This document shows, piece by piece, positions 16,791 to 26,141 of a stretch of 49,756 nt of DNA (the stretch's first letter is position 1; every line of letters starts with the position of its first letter). A program made the translations under genes and the position numbers. The notes beneath the pieces were generated by a model, which saw nothing but the letters and a program-made list of their open reading frames with translations, made no database searches and was not told the origin of the DNA. The stretch comes from Clostridiales bacterium (GTDB taxonomy: Bacteria; Bacillota_E; Sulfobacillia; Sulfobacillales; JAIMBI01), in NCBI GenBank assembly GCA_027318915.1, contig DAHVOH010000017.1, positions 1 through 49,756 on the forward strand. The letters are read 5' to 3'.

Positions 16791-17774
16791 TCACGGGTTC
16801 CGCCATCCTGACGGATTGATGGATCCGTCGGTCTCGGAGGCGTCGCGCGCCACCGGAGGACGAGGAGCAGCCGCGCTCCCGTCCCCCATGATCAACGCCA
16901 TGGACCCCAGCACCAACGCCCCGCCGACCGCCATCGGCCACGTCACCGCCTCACCCAGCAGCCAGGCGCTGGACGCCACGGCCAGCACGGCGGTCATCAG
17001 ACTGGCCACGTTCAGCAGCACCACGGAGATGGCCCGCAGCAGATAGAACCACAGCAGCGTTCCCAAAAACCAATCAAAAACGGCCAGATAGCCGAGATAT
17101 CCGAAAGCGGCCCAGGTGATGCGCAGGGGGACATGCACAGGCTCCCACATCAGGGCGATGAGCGCCAGGACGGCGGCTCCGGCCCATAAGCGCCAGAACG
17201 TCGTCACCCCCAGATGCGCCTGGTGCACCAAATGTTTCTGCGCCCACACGCTCACCAAGCCGGTCAGGGCCGCCCCGCCCAACAACAACCCCTGAGCCCC
17301 GTAGCGCGCGACGGGCGAGCCGGTGAACCCGCCGCCTTCGATGCGGCTCACCGCCAGCGCCACCCCCAGGATGCCGATCACCATGGCGAGCCCCTGGCGC
17401 CATGTCGCCGCCTGTCGCCAGACCAACATGGAGGCCAGCAGGGTAAAGCCGGGCACGGTCGCGTTCAGCAACGCGGCCCGCCCCGCGGGGACGAACACTT
17501 GCCCCCAATAGGTGGCCACCATGACGGCCGCCTGCATCACGGCGTACAGCGCCGGCGGGACAATCTCGGACCAGGCCCAGCGAATGGGCACGCGGGCGAC
17601 GGCCAAGTAGATGCCGTTCACGACGGCCGCACCGGTCAGGACCAGCGCCGAGTACAAAATCGGCGGCCAATAGCTGAGTCCCGCCTTCACGGCCACCCAA
17701 CTGAGCCCGAACACGACGATCATGAGCGCATAGGCTCCAAACGACCGCCAAGACACGTGCGACCTCCACTCCAT
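16791..17774 (-). CDS. EamA/DMT-superfamily permease
   Basis: The 327-residue protein has ten hydrophobic spans in two EamA repeats, beginning SFGAYALMIVVFGLSWVAVKAGLSYWPPILYSALVLTGAA (repeat 1) and GAQGLLLGGAALTGLVSVWAQKHL (repeat 2), and ending ALVLGSMALIMGD. Such proteins export or import small metabolites; the substrate cannot be told. I chose the ATG at 17774; an in-frame extension reaches 17906 but is Arg-rich and lacks membrane character. It stands alone on the minus strand downstream of the amidohydrolase. Confidence 0.82.
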   Translation of the reverse strand: MEWRSHVSWRSFGAYALMIVVFGLSWVAVKAGLSYWPPILYSALVLTGAAVVNGIYLAVARVPIRWAWSEIVPPALYAVMQAAVMVATYWGQVFVPAGRAALLNATVPGFTLLASMLVWRQAATWRQGLAMVIGILGVALAVSRIEGGGFTGSPVARYGAQGLLLGGAALTGLVSVWAQKHLVHQAHLGVTTFWRLWAGAAVLALIALMWEPVHVPLRITWAAFGYLGYLAVFDWFLGTLLWFYLLRAISVVLLNVASLMTAVLAVASSAWLLGEAVTWPMAVGGALVLGSMALIMGDGSAAAPRPPVARDASETDGSINPSGWRNP

Positions 17775-17981
17775 CGATGCCTTGCCGGACCGCCAAAACC
17801 CCACGCGCACGAGCGTACCACGCCGGGCGGACGACGGCCTCAGCGGCTCGGCGCAACGCCCGCCGCGGCGCATGGCGGACGCGCCCCCGGCGGTTCGCCC
17901 GACCATGGCCCGTGCGCTCCACCCAGGCCCCGAGACGGTCTCGCCGACGGCACGAGCGGGTGAGCGGAGGCCGGCCGCACG

Positions 17982-19589
17982 CTACGCGCCCAATGCTCCC
18001 CAGACAACCTCACCCGCCATCACCGTGGCCACGACGTGAACGTCCCGGAGCGACTCCGGCGGCAGCGCCAGCACATCCGTATCCAAGACAACGAAATCGG
18101 CGGGGGCTCCCGCCCGGATCACCCCGCCCGCCAGTCCGGAGGCAGCCGCCGCCCCCTCGGTGTACAGACCCAGGGCCGTCATCACATCGATTGCCTCGTC
18201 CGGGCCGAACACCCGACCGTCATGAGCGCGCCGGGTCGTCGCGGTGTACAGCGCGAGCCACGGATTGACCGGATCGGTCCACGCGGTGGAGGGGGCATCG
18301 GAGGACAGGGCGACCGGCACGTGAGCCGCCAGGAGCGACCGCAGCGGGTGGCTCAGAGCGGTTCTCTCGGCCCCCAGATTGTTGAGGTAGCTCTCGATCT
18401 CCGCGAATAAAAAGATCGGCTGCATCACAAAGGCGATGCGCGATCGGCGGGCTCGCTCGATGGCCCCCGGAGTCGGCAGCGCCCCGTGCTCGATGCGGAC
18501 CGACGGCCGATCGGGCAGCCAGTCGGCCCGTCCTTCCAAGGTCTTGGTGACGAGATCGATGGCTTCCTCGCCCATGGCATGGACGGCCAGCTGCACCCGC
18601 CATGCGGCCGCCGTCTCCTGAGCCTCGCGCAGCTCGTCCGCCCCGATGAGGCCGAGTCCGGAATCTCCCGCCTGCTCCCCATAGGGTTGGTACGGAGGCG
18701 CCACCCAGGCTGTACGCCCCGAGACGCTGCCGTCGGCAAACACCTTGATGCCGCCCAGCGTGAGGCCGGCCGGGAATGGTCCCGCCGGCCGCGGGCGGTC
18801 CGCCACCCGACGAATGTCATCCCAGACGTAATAGAGCGACACGGGATGGCGAAAACCGGCGGCCCGGGCCGCCCGGTAAATCGCGAGACTGTCTTGCTCC
18901 GGGTCGGACGGCCGGTAGGTGGCCGTCAGCTCCGTCAAAGCCGTGATCCCGTGCGCGAAGAGGCGCGGAGACAAGCGGGCCAGGGCGGCGCTCACATCGG
19001 GCCGCGATCGTTTGGGCATGACCCCGTCGATGAGGTTTTTCGCCTGCTCGCGGAGCACTCCCGTCGGATCGCCGTCTCGATTCCGGTCAATGCGGCCCCC
19101 CGGGGGATCCGGGGTTCCGCGATCGATATGCAGACGAGTGAGCACGGCGGAGTTGACGCACGCCATGTGTCCGCACGCGCGCACCAGCACCACGGGCACG
19201 TCCGGGCTCACCGCGTCCAGATCCCAGCGGGTGGGCGGGCGTCCTTCCGCCAATTTGCCTTCGTCATACCCCCAGCCCACGATCCAGTCGCCGCCCCGGA
19301 TGGTGCGCCGACGCTCCGCCACGGCGGTCTGGATGTCTTTCACCGACCGCACCGCCGGCGGGGTGAGAGCAATCTCGTCCGCCGCATTGGCCAAAAGCTC
19401 GGGATGGCAATGCGCGTCCACGAGGCCCGGGATCACCAACCGCCCCCCCAAATCCCGCACATCGCCCGGCGCCGGTCCGGAGCCCACCGCCTCCACCACC
19501 CCGGCCCGCACGGTGAACCAAGACGCCAGGGGCCCGCCGTGCCCCGTAAAGACCCGGCCATTCCCGTACGTCACCCGCTCAGCGGCCAT
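17982..19589 (-). CDS. YtcJ-like metal-dependent amidohydrolase
   Basis: The 535-residue protein belongs to the Amidohydro_3/YtcJ family. The metal-binding HxH is in VIPGLVDAHCHPELLA; GDWIVGWGYDEGKLAEGR, VLVRACGHMACVNSAVL, GIKVFADGSVSGRTAW, AVHAMGEEAID, IEHG and ALSSDAPS follow in the family order. The C-terminus returns to the small beta domain (GAPADFVVLDTDVLALPP). These enzymes hydrolyse amides or esters; the substrate is unknown. The ATG at 19589 follows GGGTGGGAG; an in-frame upstream extension to 19700 has no domain character. Confidence 0.88.
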   Translation of the reverse strand: MAAERVTYGNGRVFTGHGGPLASWFTVRAGVVEAVGSGPAPGDVRDLGGRLVIPGLVDAHCHPELLANAADEIALTPPAVRSVKDIQTAVAERRRTIRGGDWIVGWGYDEGKLAEGRPPTRWDLDAVSPDVPVVLVRACGHMACVNSAVLTRLHIDRGTPDPPGGRIDRNRDGDPTGVLREQAKNLIDGVMPKRSRPDVSAALARLSPRLFAHGITALTELTATYRPSDPEQDSLAIYRAARAAGFRHPVSLYYVWDDIRRVADRPRPAGPFPAGLTLGGIKVFADGSVSGRTAWVAPPYQPYGEQAGDSGLGLIGADELREAQETAAAWRVQLAVHAMGEEAIDLVTKTLEGRADWLPDRPSVRIEHGALPTPGAIERARRSRIAFVMQPIFLFAEIESYLNNLGAERTALSHPLRSLLAAHVPVALSSDAPSTAWTDPVNPWLALYTATTRRAHDGRVFGPDEAIDVMTALGLYTEGAAAASGLAGGVIRAGAPADFVVLDTDVLALPPESLRDVHVVATVMAGEVVWGALGA

Positions 19590-19733
19590 GTGGCTCCCAC
19601 CCTTCCGCCCGGCCGCCCCCCGATCCTTCAAGCTGGGCCCCTGGACCCGCACAGGCGCCGGAAATCGCGCGGAAGCCGGAGCGTAAGGGTTTGCCCCCAC
19701 CTCCGGATTCCGAAAATCGATCCGAACTCTCGC

Positions 19734-20006
19734 CTAGTAGCGGCGCGGACGGTCTTCCCGAGGCTTGGCCTCGTTGACAGTCAACGCGCGACCGCCGAAT
19801 TCAGCTCCGTTAAGAGCCTGAATGGCGTGATCGACGTGCTCCTCGGCCAACTCCACAAAACCGAAGCCGCGACTGCGACCCGTCTCGCGATCATTGACCA
19901 GCCGCACCGACTCGACCTCCACGTGGGCATCCGCCGAAAAAAGCTGACGCAGGTCGTCTTCCGTGACAGACCACGGCAAGTTGCCGACATACAGAGTCTT
20001 GGTCAT
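19734..20006 (-). CDS. RRM-domain RNA-binding protein
   Basis: The 90-residue protein is one RNA-recognition motif with RNP2 (LYVGNLPW, residues 5-12) and RNP1 (SRGFGFVEL, about 45-53), plus a short basic tail (KPREDRPRRY). Small single-RRM proteins occur in cyanobacteria, Proteobacteria and some other bacteria and are often linked to cold or RNA chaperone functions. The ATG at 20006 follows GGGGAGAG. A candidate promoter lies about 95 bp upstream (20097-20125). It is monocistronic. Confidence 0.92.
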   Translation of the reverse strand: MTKTLYVGNLPWSVTEDDLRQLFSADAHVEVESVRLVNDRETGRSRGFGFVELAEEHVDHAIQALNGAEFGGRALTVNEAKPREDRPRRY

Positions 20007-20096
20007 TCTTACACTCTCCCCGTACCGGGTATTTGCACTGGGAAGGAGCTCCGAAGGCCCAAAGATCTGCGTGGCTCAACCCTGACGTGCATCGCA

Positions 20097-20125
20097 ACCA
20101 TACCACGTTCTCGATGACAACGCAA
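20097..20125 (-). promoter_or_regulatory. Candidate promoter of the RRM gene
   Basis: On the minus strand, TTGCGT and TATGGT are separated by 17 bases, about 91 bp upstream of the RRM start codon. This leaves a fairly long 5' leader, as is common for cold-responsive RNA-binding proteins. Confidence 0.35.
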
Positions 20126-20303
20126 GTCGGACGGTTCCGACGACCGACGTGTATTGATCAGACGGGCGACAGTTATGCCCGTTGCCCCGCCGTCGCCCGC
20201 TTGGACTCCCACTCGCACCACGCCTTTGGCTGCCTTCAGGCCATTCCCGATCGGAAGTCTCTGCCGGAACCGGTTCTCCTCATGCAAGCGCGGCGTTGCC
20301 CCG

Positions 20304-20993
20304 TCACTCTTCGGTGGGCAGGTACACCGACATCGACTGAATGCCGACCCGTCCCGGACCGGTGAATCGATTCAGCAGGAAACGGTGGCCCGCCACCAGT
20401 CCGGTGGCGATGTTCACCGGCACGGTGGTCATGCCGACGCCGGCATCCTTGTAGCACCAACCTCCGGGCTCCACGTCCAGCGACTCGCCGGGACCCAGCA
20501 CCACTTCCACCAAATTGCCGTAGGCATGCAGCCACACCATGCCCGGAGCCGCCCCGGCCGTGAACCGATCCACAAAAAATCCGCTGCCGCCGAACAGCAG
20601 GTTGGCCATGCCGCGCACGCGCGTGAATCCGTAGGCCAGATCATGCGACGCCGCGAGAAATTGATGCTCGCGCACGTCAACCGCCCGGCCCGGGTCGACC
20701 TCCACCCCCAGGACCTGCCCCGGCCCGTCGCGCGACAGCGCCAGCCGGCCCGTCCCGTCGGCGCCCACCAGCAGCACCGGCATTTTCCCAATCAGGCGCT
20801 TCAGCGCTCCGCGCGGCATGGCCGCCTTCAGGGCGACCGCCGTGGATTTGTAGAGCAGCACGTAATGTTCAAAGAACACACCGCCGCTGCCGTCCAGTTC
20901 AAATTCCAGCACCGGCACCAGACCCCCGGAGTTTTTGTGGGGCAAGGGGCCCTCGGCCGCACCGGTGTCTACGGGCACATGACGAAACTCCAC
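20304..20993 (-). CDS. AIM24-family protein
   Basis: The 229-residue product matches the AIM24 (formerly DUF124) family, a double beta-sandwich of conserved but poorly known function. Visible blocks include GKMPVLLVGADGTGRLALSRDGPGQVLGVEVDPG, LFGGSGFFVDRFTAGAAPGMVWLHAYGN and LGPGESLDVEPGGW. The GTG at 20993 was chosen because AAGGAGG ends 6 bases before it; a GTG two codons upstream overlaps the ribosome-binding site. It is divergent from the DDAH-like gene. No operon partner or substrate is evident. Confidence 0.82.
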   Translation of the reverse strand: MEFRHVPVDTGAAEGPLPHKNSGGLVPVLEFELDGSGGVFFEHYVLLYKSTAVALKAAMPRGALKRLIGKMPVLLVGADGTGRLALSRDGPGQVLGVEVDPGRAVDVREHQFLAASHDLAYGFTRVRGMANLLFGGSGFFVDRFTAGAAPGMVWLHAYGNLVEVVLGPGESLDVEPGGWCYKDAGVGMTTVPVNIATGLVAGHRFLLNRFTGPGRVGIQSMSVYLPTEE

Positions 20994-21159
20994 GCCCACC
21001 CTCCTTGGGTACAAGAATACAGGCCGCCCGCGCCGCTGTCGCCCAATAGCGGCCGCAACGCCGCGCCCCCTGTCGCGGCCGACCGGCGTGCGGTAGAATG
21101 CGGGCAATATGCCCCGGGGCGACCTGATGGATTGCGCCCGGCGGGTTTTGAGGTGTGCT

Positions 21160-22086
21160 GTGCCAAACGGCTCCCCGAACGGTGAACGGGCCGCCGAGAA
21201 CGGGTCCTACGGCGCCCAGTCGATGTGGGCTCCGCTCAGGTGGGTCCTGATGAAAAGACCGCAGGCCGCCTTTCGCAGCGACGCCTGGGTCGCCCGGGAG
21301 TGGCAGCGGTACGGCTATCGGTCGTGCCCGGACTTGGCGGCGGCCGAGCGGCAGTTTGACGCCTTCTGCGACTTGCTGGCCCGCTACGTGCCCCGCATCG
21401 ACTTCATGCCGGTCGACGACCGCGCCGGACTGGATTCGCTCTACACCCACGATCCCGTCAAGGTGACGCGGCGCGGGGCCATTCTCTTGAACCCGGCCAA
21501 GGTGCTGCGCCAACAAGAGCCGGCGGCGATGCGGGACATCTTGCAACAGTTGGGCGTCCCGATCCTCGGATCGCTCGGGGGAGAAGCGCGCATGGAAGGC
21601 GGCGACGTGGTGTGGCTCGACGACCGCCATGTCGCGCTGGGCCGCGGATATCGCACCAACGACGCCGGGATCCGCCAATTTCAATCGCTCTTGGGCGACT
21701 TGGTTGACGACATCGTGGTGGTGCCCCTGCCGCACGCCGGAGGCCCGGACGCCTGCCTGCACCTGATGTCCGTCATCAGCCTCGTCGACCGGGATTTGGC
21801 CGTGGTCTACTCCCCCTACCTGCCGGTGTTTTTCCGCCAGTATCTGTTGGAGCACGGCTATACGCTGATCGAGGTGCCTGACCACGAGTACGAAACTCTG
21901 GGGTCCAACGTCTTGGCGCTGGGCCCGCGCCGGTGCGTGATGTTGGAGGGCCACCCGGAAACGGCCCGTCAATTAGCCGCGGCCGGCGCCGAGGTGCTGA
22001 CCTACAGCGGAGCGGACGTGTCGTGGAAAGGCACCGGCGGGCCCACCTGTCTTACGGCGCCGCTGTGGCGGGAGAATCTTCGGTAG
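21160..22086 (+). CDS. Dimethylarginine dimethylaminohydrolase-like / amidinotransferase-family protein
   Basis: The protein (about 308 residues) has the pentein (beta/alpha propeller) fold of arginine-modifying enzymes. The opening YGAQSMWAPLRWVLMKRP is typical of the DDAH-like group; LYTHDPVKVTRRGAIL and MEGGDVVWLDDRHVALGRGYRTN follow; the catalytic His is in GPDACLHLMSV and the nucleophilic Cys in GGPTCLTAPLW. Members hydrolyse methylated or free arginine guanidinium groups. The start is uncertain: GTG 21160 follows GAGGTG, while ATG 21109 is in frame upstream. It is 44 bp from the RocB-like gene, so the pair probably acts on arginine derivatives or arginyl peptides. Confidence 0.82.
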   Translation: MPNGSPNGERAAENGSYGAQSMWAPLRWVLMKRPQAAFRSDAWVAREWQRYGYRSCPDLAAAERQFDAFCDLLARYVPRIDFMPVDDRAGLDSLYTHDPVKVTRRGAILLNPAKVLRQQEPAAMRDILQQLGVPILGSLGGEARMEGGDVVWLDDRHVALGRGYRTNDAGIRQFQSLLGDLVDDIVVVPLPHAGGPDACLHLMSVISLVDRDLAVVYSPYLPVFFRQYLLEHGYTLIEVPDHEYETLGSNVLALGPRRCVMLEGHPETARQLAAAGAEVLTYSGADVSWKGTGGPTCLTAPLWRENLR

Positions 22087-22130
22087 CTCGAAACGGGACG
22101 CGGATACCCATGCGGCAGGGAGGCGCGAAA

Positions 22131-23822
22131 ATGGGCCGATGGTCGTCGGGCAGTGACTGGCAGGCGCTCCTCGAACAGCTGGTGGGTTGGGCCAGTGTGA
22201 CCGGAACGCCGGCGGAAGCCGTTTTTCCGGAGCAGCTGCAAGCGCTGCTCCGGACCTTGCCGTATTTCCAGCAGCATCCGCACCATCTGTCGCTCCACCC
22301 GACCGGTGACGGCCGACATCTGCTCACCGCGTTGGTGCGCCCGCCCGGTCCGCCCCGCCCCGAAACCGTTGTGCTTCTGAGCCACTTTGACGTGGTCGGT
22401 GTCGACGATTACGGACCCCTGGCGTCCCTCGCCTTTGACCCGGCACGGCTCACGCGTCATCTGGCCGCACACCGCGACGAGTGGGCCGGTGCCGCCCGCG
22501 CCGATCTGGAGACGGGAGCGTTTCTCTTTGGCCGGGGCGTCATGGACATGAAAGGCGGCCTGGCGGCTCACCTGGCGCTCGTGGCCGAGGCGGCCGAAGC
22601 GGCCTGGTCCGGCAACCTGCTCTGCCTCAGCGTTCCGGACGAGGAAGCGAATTCGGTGGGAATGCGACGGGCGCTGGACGCGCTGGCTCACATCGCCGCC
22701 CGGGAACGCTTGGACTACCGTCTGGTGATCAACTCCGAGCCGATCTTCCCCCGATTTCCGGGGGATGCGACCCCCTATGTCTACACCGGGTCCATCGGCA
22801 AGATGTTGGCCGGTTTGTACTGCGTCGGCCAGGCCACCCATGTCGGCGAACCGCTGGCCGGATTGAACGCCAACACCGTCGCCGCCGCACTCACCGCAGC
22901 GCTGGAATGGCATGACGATCTGGTGCAGCGCCTGGGCGACGAGAAAACCCCGCCGCCCACCAACCTCGGCCTCCAAGGCTTGTCGTCCCGGTATTCCGTC
23001 CAGATTCCGTTTCGGGCGGTGACGCTGACCAACGTCTTGTTGTTTGACGAGCCGCTGAACAGCGTGCTGGAGCGCATGATGGCCGTCGCGCGCTCCGCCG
23101 TCGCCGATCTCCTGGCCCGATATCGCCGGGCCGTGACGACGCTGGGGCCGGCGCAGGGCACGCCGCCGATGGCCGACGTCCGCCTGCTCACCTATGAGGA
23201 CCTGCACCGCCGAGCCGTCGCGCAGGCGGGACCCACGGCGGTGGCGGAACTGGTCCGGAACGCCCTGTCCGATGCGGCGGGGGACGAGAGAGCCCGCGGC
23301 ATCCGGGTCGTCGAACGGCTGGCGGCGCTCTGTCCGGACCTGGCGCCCATGGTCGTCCTGTTTCTCGCCGTGCCTTACTACCCGGCCGTCAACAGCGCGG
23401 ACCATCCCCGGGTCGCACGCGTCCTGGACCGGGTCAACCACACCCTTCAGGCCCAAGGGCTTGCGGCGCTTGTTCCCCAGGCCTATTACCCCGGTCTGTC
23501 CGACTTGAGCTTCGTCGGCCAACGCGCGTCCGCCTCTACCCGGGAGACCGTCGCCCGGCTCATGCCCGGATGGGGCCGGCTGTACGACCTGCCCGACCGC
23601 GACAGCATCCTGGCGGATGTCCCCGGCATCAACCTCGGTCCGGTGGGCTTCGATGCCCACCGGGTCACCGAACGCATCAACACCGCCTACGTGCCCAAGG
23701 TTCTGCTGCCCGCCCTTCGCGCCGCCGTGGCCGAAGCCCTCCGGCCCGAGGAGCCAGAAGCTCCCGCGCCCCATCCCCCCGACGGTCCCGATTCGATCGC
23801 TCGTCCCAATCCCGCGGGATAA
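22131..23822 (+). CDS. rocB: RocB-like M20 metallopeptidase, arginine utilisation
   Basis: The 563-residue protein is a long M20-family peptidase like Bacillus RocB. Metal-site segments include LLSHFDVVGV (His-x-Asp), FGRGVMDMKGGLAAHL (bridging Asp) and SVPDEEANSVG (Glu-Glu); LVINSEPIFPRFPGD and YTGSIGKMLAGLYCVGQATHVGEPL are RocB-like. The length (M20 enzymes are usually near 400) and the insertion are typical of the RocB group. The ATG at 22131 follows GGGAGG. RocB is encoded with arginine catabolic genes in Bacillus, although its reaction is not well defined. Here it follows a DDAH-like enzyme and precedes an MFS permease. Confidence 0.88.
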   Translation: MGRWSSGSDWQALLEQLVGWASVTGTPAEAVFPEQLQALLRTLPYFQQHPHHLSLHPTGDGRHLLTALVRPPGPPRPETVVLLSHFDVVGVDDYGPLASLAFDPARLTRHLAAHRDEWAGAARADLETGAFLFGRGVMDMKGGLAAHLALVAEAAEAAWSGNLLCLSVPDEEANSVGMRRALDALAHIAARERLDYRLVINSEPIFPRFPGDATPYVYTGSIGKMLAGLYCVGQATHVGEPLAGLNANTVAAALTAALEWHDDLVQRLGDEKTPPPTNLGLQGLSSRYSVQIPFRAVTLTNVLLFDEPLNSVLERMMAVARSAVADLLARYRRAVTTLGPAQGTPPMADVRLLTYEDLHRRAVAQAGPTAVAELVRNALSDAAGDERARGIRVVERLAALCPDLAPMVVLFLAVPYYPAVNSADHPRVARVLDRVNHTLQAQGLAALVPQAYYPGLSDLSFVGQRASASTRETVARLMPGWGRLYDLPDRDSILADVPGINLGPVGFDAHRVTERINTAYVPKVLLPALRAAVAEALRPEEPEAPAPHPPDGPDSIARPNPAG

Positions 23823-24274
23823 CCCCCTGCGGCCATCGCGGACGCTGATCACCCCACCCGAGCCGACCATCCCCCCTGACGGTCAAAACAGCGGGCCGGG
23901 GTCACGCCTCTGGGATCGCCCGTTCAGGAGAGCCACGGTCCGGGCCGATGCCCGGACATGACCCGGTGCGCCGCCCCGTCCGGCACGCCACCACGCGGCG
24001 TGTCGCCCCCATCGTCCCCCATCCGATCAGGCCAACGTCTCGCTGGACCTGTCGCGCCTACGGCTCCGGGCGCCGGCAGGGCCATGCCGGACGGGATGTC
24101 GGCCGCTTGCGGGCATTCATCACACAACCTTAATCGACCATTCATCAGGCGTTCACGGGGCCGTAACCGCTACCCGGTACGCTGACACTGTCCTTGTGAG
24201 CCTTCGCCGTTCCGACCGCAATCGCGCTGGCATCCATCTTGGCTCGGTTTTAGTGAGAAGGAGGAGTGGCCACC
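23823..24274. other. Intergenic region, about 450 bp, leader of the MFS gene
   Basis: No gene is recognised between the RocB-like gene and the MFS permease. At about 24107-24135 TTGCGG and TTAATC stand 17 bases apart and may form a promoter for the MFS operon. The region is otherwise featureless GC-rich sequence. Confidence 0.4.
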
Positions 24275-25711
24275 ATGGACCGGGATGACTCGTCCGCCAC
24301 GACGCGGGATCGTGTCCTCAAGCCGTTGGAGGACAGCGGCTTGAAGCGCTTTCACTTCCGAACGTGGATCACGGCGGGGATGGGATTTTTCACCGACGCC
24401 TACGATCTTTTCATCATCGGCGTCGTGACGACGCTGCTGCTGCCCCTGTGGCATCTCACCACGCTCAATCTGATGATCTTGAACAGCACGGCGCTGTTTG
24501 CCGCCGTGCTGGGCGCCCTGGTTTTCGGCCGCCTGATGGACCGGCTGGGCCGCAAGACGGTGTACGGCGTGGAGGCCATCCTGCTCACCGCGGGCGCTCT
24601 GCTCTCGGCGTTCGCACCCAACTTCTGGCTTCTGGTCCTGTTCCGCTTCATCGTCGGCTTGGGCGTCGGCGGCGACTATCCCATGAGCGGCGTGATCATG
24701 AGTGAGTACTCCAATCGGTCGCGGCGCGGGTTTCTGGTCAACGCCGTCTTTGCCATGCAGGGATTCGGGCTGCTGGTCGGACCGGCGGTGGCGGCCATCC
24801 TGCTGGCATCGGGCGTGCCGGCGGAAATTTCCTGGCGGCTGATGCTGGGTCTCGGCGCCATCCCCGCCGGCCTCGTCATCTACCTCCGCCGCCGCATTGC
24901 CGAAACGCCCCACTTTGCCCTGGGCGTGCGCGGCGACGTGACCGAGGCGGCCGCGATCGTTGAGCGTTTGACCGACACGCCGGTCGCCGAGCGCGGCCAG
25001 GTGGCCAAGCTGCCCGGGTCCTGGAAGATCCTGTTTACCAACCGGCGCTACCTCGTCACCCTGCTCGGCACCGCCATCTCCTGGATGATGCTGGACATGG
25101 CCTTCTACGGCAACAGCGTCTCCTCCGGCTTGGTGCTGAAGGCGCTCAGTCCTACCGGCACGCTGCTCTCCCACACCCTCACGTCCGCCCTCATCTTCCT
25201 AGTGGCGGCCGTCCCCGGGTACTGGGTCGCCGCATTCACCGTCGATCGGCTCGGTCGCCGCTTCATTCAGGTGATGGGTTTTCTGGTGATGGCGCTGGCG
25301 TATGGGGCCATCTGGCTGATTCCCACCTTGACCGCCGTTCCGCTCGCGTTTCTCCTGGTGTACGCGGTGAGCTACTTCTTCATCGAATTCGGTCCCAACA
25401 GCACCACCTTCATCTACCCCTCCGAGGTGTTCCCCGTCACCGTGCGGGGCTGGGGATTCGGCATCTCGGCGTCCGCCGGCAAACTGGGTGCGGCCGTGGC
25501 CGCGTTCCTGTTCCCGGTCCTCCTCGTGCAGCTGAAGATTGCGGGGACCATGGGCCTGCTGGCCGGAATCTCGGCGCTGGGTTTGGCGGTGACGCTGCTC
25601 ACCCTGGGAGAGCCCAAAGGCCAGACCCTTCGGGAGGCGTCGCACGAAAGCCTGCTGGAAGGAACCCCGGCACCTTCGGCGCGCACGAAGCAGGTGGGTC
25701 TCGGACGCTAG
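24275..25711 (+). CDS. MFS permease, phosphate/metabolite:H+ symporter-like
   Basis: The 478-residue protein has twelve spans and MFS motifs: MGFFTDAYDLFIIGVV in helix 1, FGRLMDRLGRKTVYG between helices 2 and 3, IVGLGVGGDYPMSGVIMSEY in helix 4, and TVDRLGRRFIQVMG in the second half. GVGGDYPMS is characteristic of PHS/metabolite:H+ symporters, including phosphate permeases. SYFFIEFGPNSTTFIYPSEVFP in helix 10 also fits that group. The ATG at 24275 follows AAGGAGG. The second permease of this type in the window, at 9072-10430, is a diverged relative. Substrate unknown. Confidence 0.88.
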   Translation: MDRDDSSATTRDRVLKPLEDSGLKRFHFRTWITAGMGFFTDAYDLFIIGVVTTLLLPLWHLTTLNLMILNSTALFAAVLGALVFGRLMDRLGRKTVYGVEAILLTAGALLSAFAPNFWLLVLFRFIVGLGVGGDYPMSGVIMSEYSNRSRRGFLVNAVFAMQGFGLLVGPAVAAILLASGVPAEISWRLMLGLGAIPAGLVIYLRRRIAETPHFALGVRGDVTEAAAIVERLTDTPVAERGQVAKLPGSWKILFTNRRYLVTLLGTAISWMMLDMAFYGNSVSSGLVLKALSPTGTLLSHTLTSALIFLVAAVPGYWVAAFTVDRLGRRFIQVMGFLVMALAYGAIWLIPTLTAVPLAFLLVYAVSYFFIEFGPNSTTFIYPSEVFPVTVRGWGFGISASAGKLGAAVAAFLFPVLLVQLKIAGTMGLLAGISALGLAVTLLTLGEPKGQTLREASHESLLEGTPAPSARTKQVGLGR

Positions 25712-25738
25712 CGCCCGCACGTTATACGGGAGAACACT

Positions 25739-26113
25739 ATGAGCAATCAGCGAGCAAACGGCGCGGGCACCCCGCGCCGTTTCGGCTCACGGTCGCGGGT
25801 GATCCGCCTTGCCGTCCACCGCCGACGACGACGCTGGCGTTGGCTTCGCTGGGCACTGGCCCTTCCCGGCGGCGGCGCGGTGGAAGCGGCGCTCTGGATC
25901 GCCTGGGGCACCTCCTCGCCCTGGGCGCAGGCCGGACTTGTGGCCGTGGCCACGGCGTGGACCTTCTGGGCCAGCATCGGTCTCTTTCGCGCGCTGGACG
26001 AAGATGGGGCAAGACACGCGGTTCGCGGCCGAAAACTTCGGTATGCGGCGCGACACGTTCCGCGTCCGGCCGCGCCTGGCGCTCGCCGACCTCCGGGTTA
26101 TTATGGGAGGTAG
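25739..26113 (+). CDS. Small membrane protein with Arg-rich N-terminus, unknown function
   Basis: The 124-residue product starts with a strongly basic segment (VHRRRRRWRWLRW, residues about 26-38), followed by two hydrophobic segments (about 39-58 and 62-84) and a hydrophilic C-terminal tail. No family was recognised. It lies 27 bp after the MFS gene and 28 bp before the MBL-fold gene, and the ATG follows GGGAG, so it is probably in the same operon. The basic N-terminus predicts a cytoplasmic N-terminus by the inside-positive rule. Confidence 0.5.
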   Translation: MSNQRANGAGTPRRFGSRSRVIRLAVHRRRRRWRWLRWALALPGGGAVEAALWIAWGTSSPWAQAGLVAVATAWTFWASIGLFRALDEDGARHAVRGRKLRYAARHVPRPAAPGARRPPGYYGR

Positions 26114-26141
26114 ACAAGCATCTGGCAAAGAAGGCGAATGC

